A program made the position numbers and the translations under genes. Shown here in pieces: positions 1 through 8,443 of a DNA stretch of 64,000 nucleotides. The DNA is from Thalassobius sp002708925 (lineage in GTDB: Bacteria; Pseudomonadota; Alphaproteobacteria; Rhodobacterales; Rhodobacteraceae), in contig NZ_JBNAGJ010000007.1 of the NCBI RefSeq assembly GCF_049803795.1, forward strand, positions 95,244-159,243, given 5' to 3'. Every line of letters starts with the position of its first letter. Positions within the stretch are counted from its first letter, which is position 1. The notes beneath the pieces are model-generated. The model worked only from the letters and a program-made list of their open reading frames with translations. It made no database searches and was not told the origin of the DNA.

Positions 1-920
1 TGCGGGCGGATGGCGCCGGATTTGATCGCCTGCATCCCAAAGAAAAACGAGCGGATCGCCGCCTTGCATTCGGGCGTCATCACCAGCGCGCACAGCCCGC
101 GGCTTTCGCTGCGCAGGGCGGCGTCATAGTCAATCCGCATCGAGTTCACGGCGATGTCCAGGATCTTCTCGGGGGCGGGCAGCAGCCCACGGGTTTTCGA
201 ATACAGAAACGCCGAAGAGCCGACGATCAGCTGCCGGATTTTCGGATGCAGCACATCCCCGCCCGGATAGCGAAAGCCCTTTTGATCCCAGGGCTGGGTG
301 TGGCTGTCGGGGTTGGCCTTGATCCAGGCCTTGGCGGCGGGGATCAGATCATCAATAGCCGGAACGACCGCATCCACCATGCCGATTTTCAGCGCCTTTT
401 GCGGCTTGACGGGCTTGCCCTCGGTCAGGTGGGGCAGGGCGGCCTCCAGCCCCAACAGCTTGGTCAGGCGCACCACCCCGCCCGCGCCGGGCAACAGGCC
501 CAGAGTGACCTCGGGCAGGCCCACGATCGCGCCGGGAACATCCGCGATAATGCGGTGATTACAGGCCAGGCACAGCTCGTACCCGCCGCCCAGGGCCGCG
601 CCGTTGATGGCGGCGACAACGGGCACTTGCAGCTGTTCCAGCTCGCGGTAGGGGCGCTTGTTTTCCTCGATATAGTGCAGGGTTTCGGCGTCGGCCTTCT
701 GGATGCCCAGGATCAGCCGCAGATCGCCCCCCGCAAAGAACGTCTTCTTGGCCGAGGCAAAGATCACCCCGGCCAGATCGTCCTCGGCGCGCAGACGCGC
801 CAGCACGTCGTCCATGCCCGGCACATAGCGTTCGTTCATGGTGTTGGCGGACTGGCCCTGCGTGTCCATGGTCACGGTCACAATGCCGTCTGCGTCTTTT
901 TCGTAAATGAAATCAGTCAT
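1..920 (-). CDS. FadB/FadJ-like enoyl-CoA hydratase / 3-hydroxyacyl-CoA dehydrogenase, C-terminus cut by window edge
   Basis: The visible 306 codons are the N-terminal crotonase half of a multifunctional beta-oxidation protein, which hydrates enoyl-CoA before NAD-dependent oxidation of the hydroxyacyl-CoA. The oxyanion-hole and active-site segment NGAALGGGYELCLACNHR and the downstream PEVTLGLLPGAGG are typical of FadB/FadJ crotonase domains. The reading stays open to base 1, so the dehydrogenase half lies outside the window. The ATG at 920 follows a GGGGGA ribosome site, 11 bases after the thiolase stop, so the two are one operon. The split into a separate hydratase is possible but less likely because the frame continues well beyond the crotonase fold. 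Confidence 0.9.
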   Translation of the reverse strand, partial: MTDFIYEKDADGIVTVTMDTQGQSANTMNERYVPGMDDVLARLRAEDDLAGVIFASAKKTFFAGGDLRLILGIQKADAETLHYIEENKRPYRELEQLQVPVVAAINGAALGGGYELCLACNHRIIADVPGAIVGLPEVTLGLLPGAGGVVRLTKLLGLEAALPHLTEGKPVKPQKALKIGMVDAVVPAIDDLIPAAKAWIKANPDSHTQPWDQKGFRYPGGDVLHPKIRQLIVGSSAFLYSKTRGLLPAPEKILDIAVNSMRIDYDAALRSESRGLCALVMTPECKAAIRSFFFGMQAIKSGAIRP

Positions 921-931
921 GTCTGTCCCCC

Positions 932-2140
932 TCAGACCCGCTCGATGATCGAGGCAATGCCCATGCCGCCGCCCACGCACATGCAGATTAGCGCGCGTTT
1001 CAAGTTCCGCCGTTCCAGCTCGTCCAGCATGGTGGACACAAGGCAACCGCCCGTCGCCCCCAAAGGATGCCCCATGGCGATGGCCCCGCCGACCACGTTC
1101 AGTTTTTCATCCGGCACGTTCAGATCGCGTTGCAATCGCAGGGCGACGGACGCAAAGGCCTCGTTAATCTCTACCAGGTCGATGTCGTCGATGGTCAGCC
1201 CGGCCTTGGCCAGGGCTTTTTCGGACGCCGGGCCGGGCCCCGTCAGCATGATCGTCGGATCGGTCGAGGTCAGCGCGATGGAAACCACCCGTCCGCGCGG
1301 GGTCAGGCCCAGGTCTTTGCCGACCTGCTGGTTGCCCAACATGATCAGAGAGGCCCCATCCACAATCCCCGAGCTGTTGCCCGGCGTGTGCACATGGTTG
1401 ATCTGCGCCACTTCGGGGTATTTGGCCAGCGCAACGGCATCGAACCCAAAGCCGCCCATCGCCGCAAAAGACGGTTTCAGCGCCGCCAGTTTCTGCATGT
1501 CCGTGTCGGGCTTGATGAAGTCGTCGCGTTCCAGAATGACCACGCCGGTTTCGTCCTTCACCGGCACGACCGAGCGATCAAACCAGCCGCTATCCCGCGC
1601 ATGGGCGGCGCGTTTTTGCGATTCCACGGCAAAGGCATCCACGTCATCGCGGCTCCAGCCCTCGATGGTGGCAATGAGATCGGCGCCGATCCCCTGCGGC
1701 ACGAATCCCGTCTGAATCGCGGTGGCCGGATCCTCGGCAAAGGGCCCGCCGTCGGCGCCCATGGGCACGCGCGACATGGATTCGTAGCCGCCCGCGCAGA
1801 CCAGATCCTCCCATCCGCTGGCCACTTTGGCGGCGGCGGTGTTGAACGTGTCCAGCCCGCTGGCGCAGAAACGGTTCACCTGCGCGCCGGCCACGTTTTC
1901 GGCCCAGCCGGCCTTTTGCAGCGCGATTTTCGGCAGGACCGAGCCCTGCTCCATCACCGGGGCCACGCAGCCCATCATCAGATCGTCCACGCGGGACGTA
2001 TCCAGATCGTGGCGCGATTGCATCTCGGTCAGCAGGGTGGTGACCAGATCAATCGGTTTGACCTCGTGCAGGGTGCCGTCTGCCTTACCTTTGGATCTGG
2101 GTGTGCGTATCGCGTCGTAAATATAGGCTGTTTGTGTCAT
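932..2140 (-). CDS. acetyl-CoA C-acyltransferase (thiolase), FadA-like
   Basis: This 402-residue protein has the normal length for a type II thiolase. It carries the acyl-accepting cysteine near residue 92 in NRFCASGLDTF, the GHPLGATG histidine motif and the C-terminal CVGGGMGIA motif with the second catalytic cysteine. It cleaves 3-ketoacyl-CoA to acetyl-CoA and a shortened acyl-CoA. A GGAGG ribosome site sits six bases before the ATG. It lies between the TetR gene and the FadB-like gene on the same strand with short gaps, which points to a beta-oxidation alpha/beta pair. Biosynthetic acetoacetyl-CoA thiolase is the alternative, but the context favours degradation. Confidence 0.93.
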   Translation of the reverse strand: MTQTAYIYDAIRTPRSKGKADGTLHEVKPIDLVTTLLTEMQSRHDLDTSRVDDLMMGCVAPVMEQGSVLPKIALQKAGWAENVAGAQVNRFCASGLDTFNTAAAKVASGWEDLVCAGGYESMSRVPMGADGGPFAEDPATAIQTGFVPQGIGADLIATIEGWSRDDVDAFAVESQKRAAHARDSGWFDRSVVPVKDETGVVILERDDFIKPDTDMQKLAALKPSFAAMGGFGFDAVALAKYPEVAQINHVHTPGNSSGIVDGASLIMLGNQQVGKDLGLTPRGRVVSIALTSTDPTIMLTGPGPASEKALAKAGLTIDDIDLVEINEAFASVALRLQRDLNVPDEKLNVVGGAIAMGHPLGATGGCLVSTMLDELERRNLKRALICMCVGGGMGIASIIERV

Positions 2141-2165
2141 CTCGCTCCTCCTTCGAATGACATCA

Positions 2166-2819
2166 TTAACCTAAGATGCCCTCGCGAATTGTGCCCTCTA
2201 ACTGCACTTTGGAAAAATCCAGACGGGGCAGGGGATCAAATGGGATGGTCGAAAGCGTTCGGGCCTCTTCGGCCTCGATTCCGACCGAGCGCAGCATCAG
2301 TTCAGCCGTGTCACTGCCGGATTTGCGCCAGGTCATGATCCCCCCCAGCACCAGAGCCGTCGCGCCCATCACCGCGCCGCCTCCCAGCGCGGTAATCGAG
2401 TGTATCTGCGCCTCGCGATAGTGAAACCGCCCGCTGTCCAGCCCCTGACGCAGCAGCTGGTTGGGCATTTTGCCCCAGAATTTCCCCAGCCGCGGGTCAA
2501 TCATGCCGAATTGCGCGATGAACAGGCCCCAGTCGCGCTCCTCGTGCACGCGGCGGATGATCTTACGCAGGATCAGGGCCAGACGGGCGGCCGGGTCGGT
2601 CACATCCGTATCGGTGGCCCGCGCGGTCTGGCGCAGTTCCAGATACATCAGATCGCACAGGATGCTGAACAGATCGTCGGGATTTTCGATGTTATTGTAG
2701 ATAGTTCCGCGTGACAGGCCTGCCTCTTTGGCCAGATCGCTGATTGCGATCTGCCGGGAACCTTTTTCGGCAAATAGCCGCAATGCGGCGTGCAGGATGC
2801 GGGCATTGACGGTTTTCAT
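2166..2819 (-). CDS. TetR-family transcriptional regulator of the acyl-CoA locus
   Basis: The protein has an N-terminal TetR helix-turn-helix (AEKGSRQIAISDLAKEAG followed by LSRGTIYNNI) and a divergent ligand-binding C-terminus, 217 residues in all from the ATG at 2819. A TTG at 2876 would add 19 residues, but that stretch overlaps the probable promoter and does not look like TetR sequence, so I chose the ATG. It heads the leftward operon with thiolase and FadB-like genes and is divergent from the Liv importer operon. By analogy with FadR/PsrA-type TetR proteins it probably senses an acyl-CoA; the ligand is inference. Confidence 0.88.
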   Translation of the reverse strand: MKTVNARILHAALRLFAEKGSRQIAISDLAKEAGLSRGTIYNNIENPDDLFSILCDLMYLELRQTARATDTDVTDPAARLALILRKIIRRVHEERDWGLFIAQFGMIDPRLGKFWGKMPNQLLRQGLDSGRFHYREAQIHSITALGGGAVMGATALVLGGIMTWRKSGSDTAELMLRSVGIEAEEARTLSTIPFDPLPRLDFSKVQLEGTIREGILG

Positions 2820-2838
2820 ATCCAGTCCATGATCACTG

Positions 2839-2876
2839 TTGACACAATTTGAACACGTGTGTTTATTTGAAGTCAA
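2839..2876. promoter_or_regulatory. divergent promoters with embedded palindrome, probable TetR operator
   Basis: On the plus strand TTGACA (2839-2844) is followed after 17 bases by TTTATT (2862-2867). On the minus strand TTGACT (2876-2871) faces the other way. Between them lies the palindrome ACACGTGT (2853-2860), inside an imperfect dyad whose outer arms are TGAC (2840-2843) and GTCA (2872-2875). A repressor bound here would block both the importer operon and its own operon. The promoter is about 160 bases upstream of the first importer gene. Confidence 0.55.
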
Positions 2877-3025
2877 TAGCGTTCATCGGTCATGGGAGGA
2901 GACAGAATGGATGCGTGTATGAGTGGCCCTCAGATGGGGCCATTCCCGGCTATGCGCCGGGCGCTTCTGACCGTCCGTATTGCAGCTTCGATCTGGGAGA
3001 ATCGTGCTGAGAAACGGAGGGTCCA

Positions 3026-3901
3026 ATGGAACTGATTCAGCTGATCATCGGAGGCATTGCCTCGGGGTGTATCTATGGGCTGGTGGCCCTGGGGTTCGTC
3101 CTGATTTACAAGGCAACCGAGGGTGTGAACTTTGCCCAGGGGGATATGATGATGCTGGGGGCCTTTGTGGCCCTGGGCCTGGTCAATTCCGATTACGGGG
3201 CCTTGCCCTTTGTGCCTGGCATCATTCTGGCGGCTTTCGTCATGGGCGGCGTCGGCTATGGCGTGGACCGTTTCGTAGTGCGAAAGATCTTTGGTCAGCC
3301 GCATTTTGCGCTGGTTATTCTGACGATCGCGATGGGATTCGTGTTCCGCTTTGTCGCCGGTTCGATCTGGGGTTTCACGCCGCTGGTGCTGGAAACCCCC
3401 TTTGCCGGCAACACGCTGAATATCGGCGGGATCATCATCGGCTATGAGGACATCACCACGATCATTGTCACGGCCCTGCTGACGCTGGCGCTGTGGGCGT
3501 TTTTTCAGTTCACCAAGCTGGGGCTGGCCGCGCAGGCGGCCTCGCAGAACCAGATGGCTGCCTATATCGTGGGGGTGCCGGTGCATCGGGTGAACTCGAT
3601 GATCTGGGCGCTGTCGGGGGGTGTTTCGACGATTGCCGGGGTTCTTTATGCCTCGAAAGGGGCGATTGACCCGAATATCGGCCTGCTGGGGATCAAAGCC
3701 TTTGCGGCCGCGGTCATCGGCGGTTTCGGCAGCCTGCCGGGGGCACTGCTGGGCGGGATCCTGATCGGTGTGGTCGAGCCCATCGCGGCCCGATACCTGC
3801 CTGCGGGTTTCAGCCAGATGAGCCCCTATATCATCATGCTAGCCGTGCTGGTCACACGTCCGAACGGACTGTTTGCCCAGATCTACGCCAAGAAGGTCTG
3901 A
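3026..3901 (+). CDS. livH: branched-chain amino acid-type ABC transporter permease, LivH family
   Basis: This 291-residue integral membrane protein starts MELIQLIIGGIASGCIYGL, the usual LivH opening, and has eight or nine hydrophobic segments. It retains the conserved FGSLPGALLGGILIG region near the C-terminus that contacts the ATPases. A GGAGG ribosome site precedes the ATG. It is the first gene of the rightward operon and is followed by LivM, LivG, LivF, an acyl-CoA ligase and a binding protein. The family imports leucine-like amino acids, but many alphaproteobacterial members import carboxylates or aromatic acids; the ligase downstream suggests the latter here. Confidence 0.93.
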   Translation: MELIQLIIGGIASGCIYGLVALGFVLIYKATEGVNFAQGDMMMLGAFVALGLVNSDYGALPFVPGIILAAFVMGGVGYGVDRFVVRKIFGQPHFALVILTIAMGFVFRFVAGSIWGFTPLVLETPFAGNTLNIGGIIIGYEDITTIIVTALLTLALWAFFQFTKLGLAAQAASQNQMAAYIVGVPVHRVNSMIWALSGGVSTIAGVLYASKGAIDPNIGLLGIKAFAAAVIGGFGSLPGALLGGILIGVVEPIAARYLPAGFSQMSPYIIMLAVLVTRPNGLFAQIYAKKV

Positions 3902-3905
3902 GCCA

Positions 3906-5000
3906 ATGAAAGTTATCTTCAAGACAAGTTACGACAACGACATCGACCTGCACGAGGATTGGTGGGCGCGGGGTAAAATCATCCTGCTGGTGGCCTTTAT
4001 GGCGGCGCTGCCGTTCTTTGCCGGGGAATATTACCTGGCCGAGATCACCAACACGCTGATCTGGTCTTTGGCGGGGATGGGGCTGATGCTGCTGGTGGGG
4101 CACACCGGGCAGGCCAGCCTGGGACACGCGGCCTTTCTGGCGATTGGGGCCTATACGGATGCGGCGCTGATGAATATCGGCGTGCCGTGGGTGATTGCCT
4201 TTCCGCTGGCGGGGATCGCGGCCGGGGTGTTTGGCGCCATCGTCGCCATTCCGGCGGTGCGCATGTCCGGCATCTATCTGGCCATCGCCACGCTGGCGCT
4301 GTTCGTCATCGTTGAGGAACTGATCATCGTGGCCGAGCCCATCACCGGCGGTGTCGGCGGGATATTCGCGCCCTCGATCACCATTCTGGGCGTGGATTTT
4401 GACCGCTATGCCAATCTGAATAACTTCTACTGGCTGTGCCTGGCCGTGGTGGTTCTGGTGACCTGGCTTTATGCCAACCTGATGCGCAGCCCTACCGGGC
4501 GCAGCTTCCTGGCCGTGCGCGATTCCGAGGTCTCGGCCCGCGCGCTGGGGATCAACATCACGCGCACACGGTCTTTGGCCTTTGGTCTGTCCTGCGCGAT
4601 GACAGGGCTGGCGGGCGCGCTGATGGGGCATTTCATTGCCTTCTTCAACTACGAGCTCTTCTCGGTCTTTATCTCGATCAACCTGCTGCTTGTGGTGACG
4701 ATCGGGGGGCTGGGGTTCATCCAGGGGGCGTTCTTTGGGGCGATCCTGATCACGGCCGTGCCGCAGGTGATTGCCATCTTGCGCGATGGTCTGAAATCCA
4801 GCGCGGGGATTGATCTGTCGATGCCCGGTCTGGATACGCTGATCTTCTCGATTATCCTGGTGACGTTCATCATCTACGAGCCAACGGGCCTTTATGGGCG
4901 CTGGCTGAAGATCCGAGCCTGGTTCCAGCTGTTTCCGCTGGCGCGTCGTGACATGTTCCGCCGCCAGAAAACCTATCTGAAAACGGAGCGGATGAAATGA
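3906..5000 (+). CDS. livM: branched-chain amino acid-type ABC transporter permease, LivM family
   Basis: The protein has 364 residues from the ATG at 3906, five bases after the LivH stop. An upstream in-frame start inside livH is unlikely. It has the LivM signature GHTGQASLGHAAFLAIGAY in the membrane core and the VRDSEVSARALGIN loop that couples to the ATPase. It pairs with LivH to form the membrane channel. A polar N-terminal extension of about 25 residues and a basic C-terminal tail (RRDMFRRQKTYLK) flank the hydrophobic core. Its last four bases overlap livG as ATGA, indicating translational coupling. Confidence 0.93.
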   Translation: MKVIFKTSYDNDIDLHEDWWARGKIILLVAFMAALPFFAGEYYLAEITNTLIWSLAGMGLMLLVGHTGQASLGHAAFLAIGAYTDAALMNIGVPWVIAFPLAGIAAGVFGAIVAIPAVRMSGIYLAIATLALFVIVEELIIVAEPITGGVGGIFAPSITILGVDFDRYANLNNFYWLCLAVVVLVTWLYANLMRSPTGRSFLAVRDSEVSARALGINITRTRSLAFGLSCAMTGLAGALMGHFIAFFNYELFSVFISINLLLVVTIGGLGFIQGAFFGAILITAVPQVIAILRDGLKSSAGIDLSMPGLDTLIFSIILVTFIIYEPTGLYGRWLKIRAWFQLFPLARRDMFRRQKTYLKTERMK

Positions 5001-5767
5001 GCCTGCTAGAAGTAGACGATCTGGCCATCCATTTCGGCGGCGTGAAAGCCGTGGACGGGGTCAGCTTTACGGTCGAGGAAGGCGAGGTCTTCTCGATCAT
5101 CGGGCCGAACGGCGCGGGGAAATCCACCATCTTCAACCTGATCTCGCGGTTCTACAAACCGACCCGCGGCACGATCAAGTTCGATGGCAAGGACATCACC
5201 CACATGTCGGCGCATGATATCGGCCAACTGGGCATCGCGCGGACCTTCCAGAATATCGAGCTGTTCGACCACTCGACCGTTCTGGATAACCTGCTGATGG
5301 GGCGGCACACTCATCGCGGCACCAACTGGCTGCAAGACATGTGGTTCGTGCCCAAATGCCGCCGCGAGGAACGTGGCCACCGGCAAAAGGTGGAAGAGGT
5401 GATCGAGTTTCTGGAGCTGGAAGCCTACCGCGAAAAGCTGATCGCCGGGCTGCCTTATGGCGTCCGCAAGGTGGTGGAAATCGGCCGCGCGCTGGCCATG
5501 GGCCCCAAGATGATCCTGCTGGACGAGCCGGCCTCGGGCCTGTCCGTCGAAGAAAGCCAGGAGGTCGCCTATTGGGTCGAGGACATGCGCCGCGACATGG
5601 GGCTGACCGTGCTGATGGTGGAACATGACATGAAGCTGGTCACGCAGGTCAGCGACCGGGTGCTGGCTGTGGCCAATGGTCAGCCGCTGGCGATGGGCCT
5701 GCCGTCCGAGGTGCAATCGGATCCGCAGGTCAAAGCGGCCTATCTGGGAACGGAGGTGGACGCATGA
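4997..5767 (+). CDS. livG: branched-chain amino acid-type ABC transporter ATP-binding protein, LivG family
   Basis: This 256-residue ABC ATPase contains the Walker A motif GPNGAGKST, the Q-loop in ARTFQNIELFD, a Walker B LLDEPASGLS and the switch histidine in MVEHDM. The signature region reads LPYGVRKVVEIGRAL rather than the canonical LSGGQ, a variation common in LivG. It energises LivHM together with LivF. It overlaps both neighbours by four bases (ATGA at each end), so the operon order is tightly coupled. Confidence 0.94.
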   Translation: MSLLEVDDLAIHFGGVKAVDGVSFTVEEGEVFSIIGPNGAGKSTIFNLISRFYKPTRGTIKFDGKDITHMSAHDIGQLGIARTFQNIELFDHSTVLDNLLMGRHTHRGTNWLQDMWFVPKCRREERGHRQKVEEVIEFLELEAYREKLIAGLPYGVRKVVEIGRALAMGPKMILLDEPASGLSVEESQEVAYWVEDMRRDMGLTVLMVEHDMKLVTQVSDRVLAVANGQPLAMGLPSEVQSDPQVKAAYLGTEVDA

Positions 5768-6531
5768 CCAAGGTTCTGGACATCCGCAATGTGGAAACCT
5801 TCTATGGCGCGATCATGGCGCTGCGCGGGGTCTCGCTTGAGGTGAACGAGGGCGAGATCGTCACCATCCTGGGCGCCAACGGTGCGGGCAAAACCACTCT
5901 GATGAAGACGATCAGCGGGTTGATGGACCCCGAAAAGGGCAACATCGAATTCAACGGCGTGGACATCGTCGGCAAACAGCCCGATCAGATCGTCCGCATG
6001 GGCCTGGCCCACGTCCCCGAAGGGCGCGAGGTCTTCCCCTATCTGACCATCGAGGAAAACCTGAAAATGGGCGCCTATGCCCGCAAAGGCGTGGATCTGC
6101 GCGACGATATTGCTCTGGTCTATGAATATTTCCCGATCCTCAAGGAGCGGCGCAATCAGTCCGCGGGGTTCTTATCGGGGGGGCAGCAGCAGATGCTGGC
6201 GATCGGGCGCGGCCTGATGGCCAAGCCCAAACTGATGCTGCTGGACGAGCCCTCTTTGGGTCTGTCACCCCTGCTGACGCAGGAAATCTTTACCATCATC
6301 AAACGTCTGAATGCCGAACAGAAGGTCACGATGCTGCTGGTTGAACAGAATGCCAATGTCGCGCTGCACACGGCGCATCAGGGCTATGTTCTGGAAATGG
6401 GCCGGATCGTGATGGCGGGCAGCTGCGAAGAGCTGCGCGCCTCGGACGATATCCAGGAGTTCTACCTGGGTCGTCAGGAAGAATCCCAGCGCGGTCAGAA
6501 GCGCTGGAAACGGCGTAAGACGTGGAGGTAA
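5764..6531 (+). CDS. livF: branched-chain amino acid-type ABC transporter ATP-binding protein, LivF family
   Basis: This 255-residue ABC ATPase shows Walker A GANGAGKTT, the LivF-type AHVPEGREVFPYLT segment, a canonical signature LSGGQQQMLAIGRGL, Walker B LMLLDEPSLGLS and the VEQNA switch region. It forms the second nucleotide-binding subunit of the importer. The C-terminus is slightly extended and basic (EESQRGQKRWKRRKTWR) compared with typical LivF. The acyl-CoA synthetase gene begins four bases after its stop. Confidence 0.94.
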   Translation: MTKVLDIRNVETFYGAIMALRGVSLEVNEGEIVTILGANGAGKTTLMKTISGLMDPEKGNIEFNGVDIVGKQPDQIVRMGLAHVPEGREVFPYLTIEENLKMGAYARKGVDLRDDIALVYEYFPILKERRNQSAGFLSGGQQQMLAIGRGLMAKPKLMLLDEPSLGLSPLLTQEIFTIIKRLNAEQKVTMLLVEQNANVALHTAHQGYVLEMGRIVMAGSCEELRASDDIQEFYLGRQEESQRGQKRWKRRKTWR

Positions 6532-6535
6532 CGCG

Positions 6536-8383
6536 ATGATGAACACCGATATGATCATCCCGGCCGACGCGCCGATCACCATGGATGGTTGCGACACTGT
6601 GGTAAAACTGTGGGCCAAGCGCTGCCATGAACTGGGCAGCAAAACCGCCCACCGTGAAAAGGAACTGGGCGTCTGGCAATCCTACAGCTGGACGGACTAT
6701 TTCAACGGTGCGCGCAATGCGGCGCTGGGGCTGCTGGCCATGGGGCTGGAGCGCGGTCAGCCCGTGCAGATCCTGTCCGAGGACCGGCGCGAATGGCTGT
6801 ATGTGGATCTGGGCGTTGCGGCGGTGGGGGGCATTCCCTCGGGGGTCTATACCACCGATGCCGCCAGCCAGCTGGCCTATCTGGTCAACGATTCCGGCGC
6901 GCCGTTCCTGTTCGTGGAAAATGACGAACAGCTGGATAAATTCCTTGAGGTCCGCGACCAGATGCCAGGCCTGAAAAAGGTCATCGTCTTTGACCGCGAC
7001 GGGCTGGCGACTTTCAGCGATCCGATGGTGATGTTCTGGGACGAGCTGATGGAGATGGGCGAGGCCGAGGCCAAGGCGCATCCCAAACGCTTTGTGCAAG
7101 AGCTGGAGAAATCCAAACCCGAAGATCCGCGGATGCTGATCTATACCTCGGGCACCACGGGGCCGCCCAAAGGGGCGATCATCACGCATCGCAATGTTGT
7201 CTTTCAGATGTTCGCGGGCGAGCAGACGATCGAATTTGAACAAACGGACGAGCTGCTGTGTTTCTTGCCGCTGTGTCACGTGTTGGAACGTCTGATTTCC
7301 GTGGAATTCCCGATCTTTGCGGGCTGCAAGGTGAACTTTGCCGAAAGCCCCGAAACGGTGTTCGACAACCTGCGCGAGGTCAGCCCGCATTCCTTTACCG
7401 GGGTGCCGCGGATCTGGGAAAAGGTCTATAGCCGGATCAGCATCATGCGGTCCGAGGCAGGCTGGGTCGGGCGCAAGGCGTTTGACTGGGCCATCGCAGC
7501 GGGCATGAAGAAAGCCCTGGCCAAGGAAGAAGGCAAACACCTGTCCCCCGGCGCTAAGCTGAACCTGTTCCTGGCCGATCTTCTGGTGCTGCGGAACCTG
7601 CGCCAATTGGTTGGCCTGCAACGCACGCGGCGCTGCACCACCGGGGCGGCGCCCATCTCGCCCGATCTGCTGCGCTGGTTCGAGGCCATCGGCGTGCACC
7701 TGCTGGAGGGCTTCGGGATGACCGAAACCTCAGGCGTGGCCACGGTCAACACGCTGGCGCATAATAAGATCAGCACGGTGGGGCAGGCCACCCCCGGCAC
7801 ACAGATCAAGATCTCGCCCGAAGGGGAAATCCTGGTGGGCGGCCCGGCGGTCTTTGGTGGGTATTGGAACAAGCCCGAAAAAACCGCCGAAACCATGACC
7901 GAGGATGGCTGGCTGCGCACCGGCGACGTGGGCCGCCTGGATAACGAGGGCAACCTGACGATCACCGGCCGGATGAAGGACATCATCATCACCGCCGGCG
8001 GCAAAAACATCACCCCCGCTGAGATCGAAAGCAAACTGAAGTTCTCGCCCTATGTGTCGGATGCGGTGGTGATCGGGGACGCGCGCAAGTATCTGACATG
8101 CCTGATCATGATTGATCAGGAAAATGTTGAAAGGTTCGCACAAGAGCGTCAAATTCCTTATGCAGACTTCGCGTCGCTGACGCGGGCAAAGGAGGTGGTG
8201 GACCTGATCGGTCAGGTCGTAAGCGAGACCAACAAGGACTTCGCCCAGGTGGAACAGATCAAGGATTTCCGTCTGATCGACATCCTGCTGACAGCCGAGG
8301 ACGAAGAACTGACCCCCACCATGAAGCTCAAGCGGAACTACGTGAACACGCGTCACGCCGGCTTGATCGAAAGCATGTACTGA
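6536..8383 (+). CDS. AMP-forming acyl-CoA synthetase (long-chain fatty acid CoA ligase type)
   Basis: This 615-residue ANL-superfamily enzyme has the ATP-binding P-loop IYTSGTTGPPKGAIITH near residue 203. It also has the LLEGFGMTETSG motif, the TGDVGRLDNEG hinge region and the KNITPAEIE lysine region. It converts a carboxylic acid, ATP and CoA to acyl-CoA, AMP and pyrophosphate. The length and the HVLERLISV segment fit the long-chain synthetase family rather than acetyl-CoA synthetase. It lies inside a Liv importer operon, before the binding-protein gene, so it probably activates the imported acid. The exact acid cannot be read from the sequence. The start may be the ATG at 6536 or at 6539. 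Confidence 0.92.
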   Translation: MMNTDMIIPADAPITMDGCDTVVKLWAKRCHELGSKTAHREKELGVWQSYSWTDYFNGARNAALGLLAMGLERGQPVQILSEDRREWLYVDLGVAAVGGIPSGVYTTDAASQLAYLVNDSGAPFLFVENDEQLDKFLEVRDQMPGLKKVIVFDRDGLATFSDPMVMFWDELMEMGEAEAKAHPKRFVQELEKSKPEDPRMLIYTSGTTGPPKGAIITHRNVVFQMFAGEQTIEFEQTDELLCFLPLCHVLERLISVEFPIFAGCKVNFAESPETVFDNLREVSPHSFTGVPRIWEKVYSRISIMRSEAGWVGRKAFDWAIAAGMKKALAKEEGKHLSPGAKLNLFLADLLVLRNLRQLVGLQRTRRCTTGAAPISPDLLRWFEAIGVHLLEGFGMTETSGVATVNTLAHNKISTVGQATPGTQIKISPEGEILVGGPAVFGGYWNKPEKTAETMTEDGWLRTGDVGRLDNEGNLTITGRMKDIIITAGGKNITPAEIESKLKFSPYVSDAVVIGDARKYLTCLIMIDQENVERFAQERQIPYADFASLTRAKEVVDLIGQVVSETNKDFAQVEQIKDFRLIDILLTAEDEELTPTMKLKRNYVNTRHAGLIESMY

Positions 8384-8443
8384 TCGCGCCTTTGAGGAGG
8401 GGCGCGGCCAGAACCTAAATGTACCAATGGGAGGAATAAACCA

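Noticed and set aside
246..1715. Long plus-strand open frame of 489 codons
   Set aside because: It lies opposite the FadB-like and thiolase genes, has no recognisable motif, and its composition is that of an antisense shadow in GC-rich DNA.
2820..2876. TTG start at 2876 for the TetR gene
   Set aside because: The added 19 residues are outside the family homology and the codons overlap the promoter/operator region.
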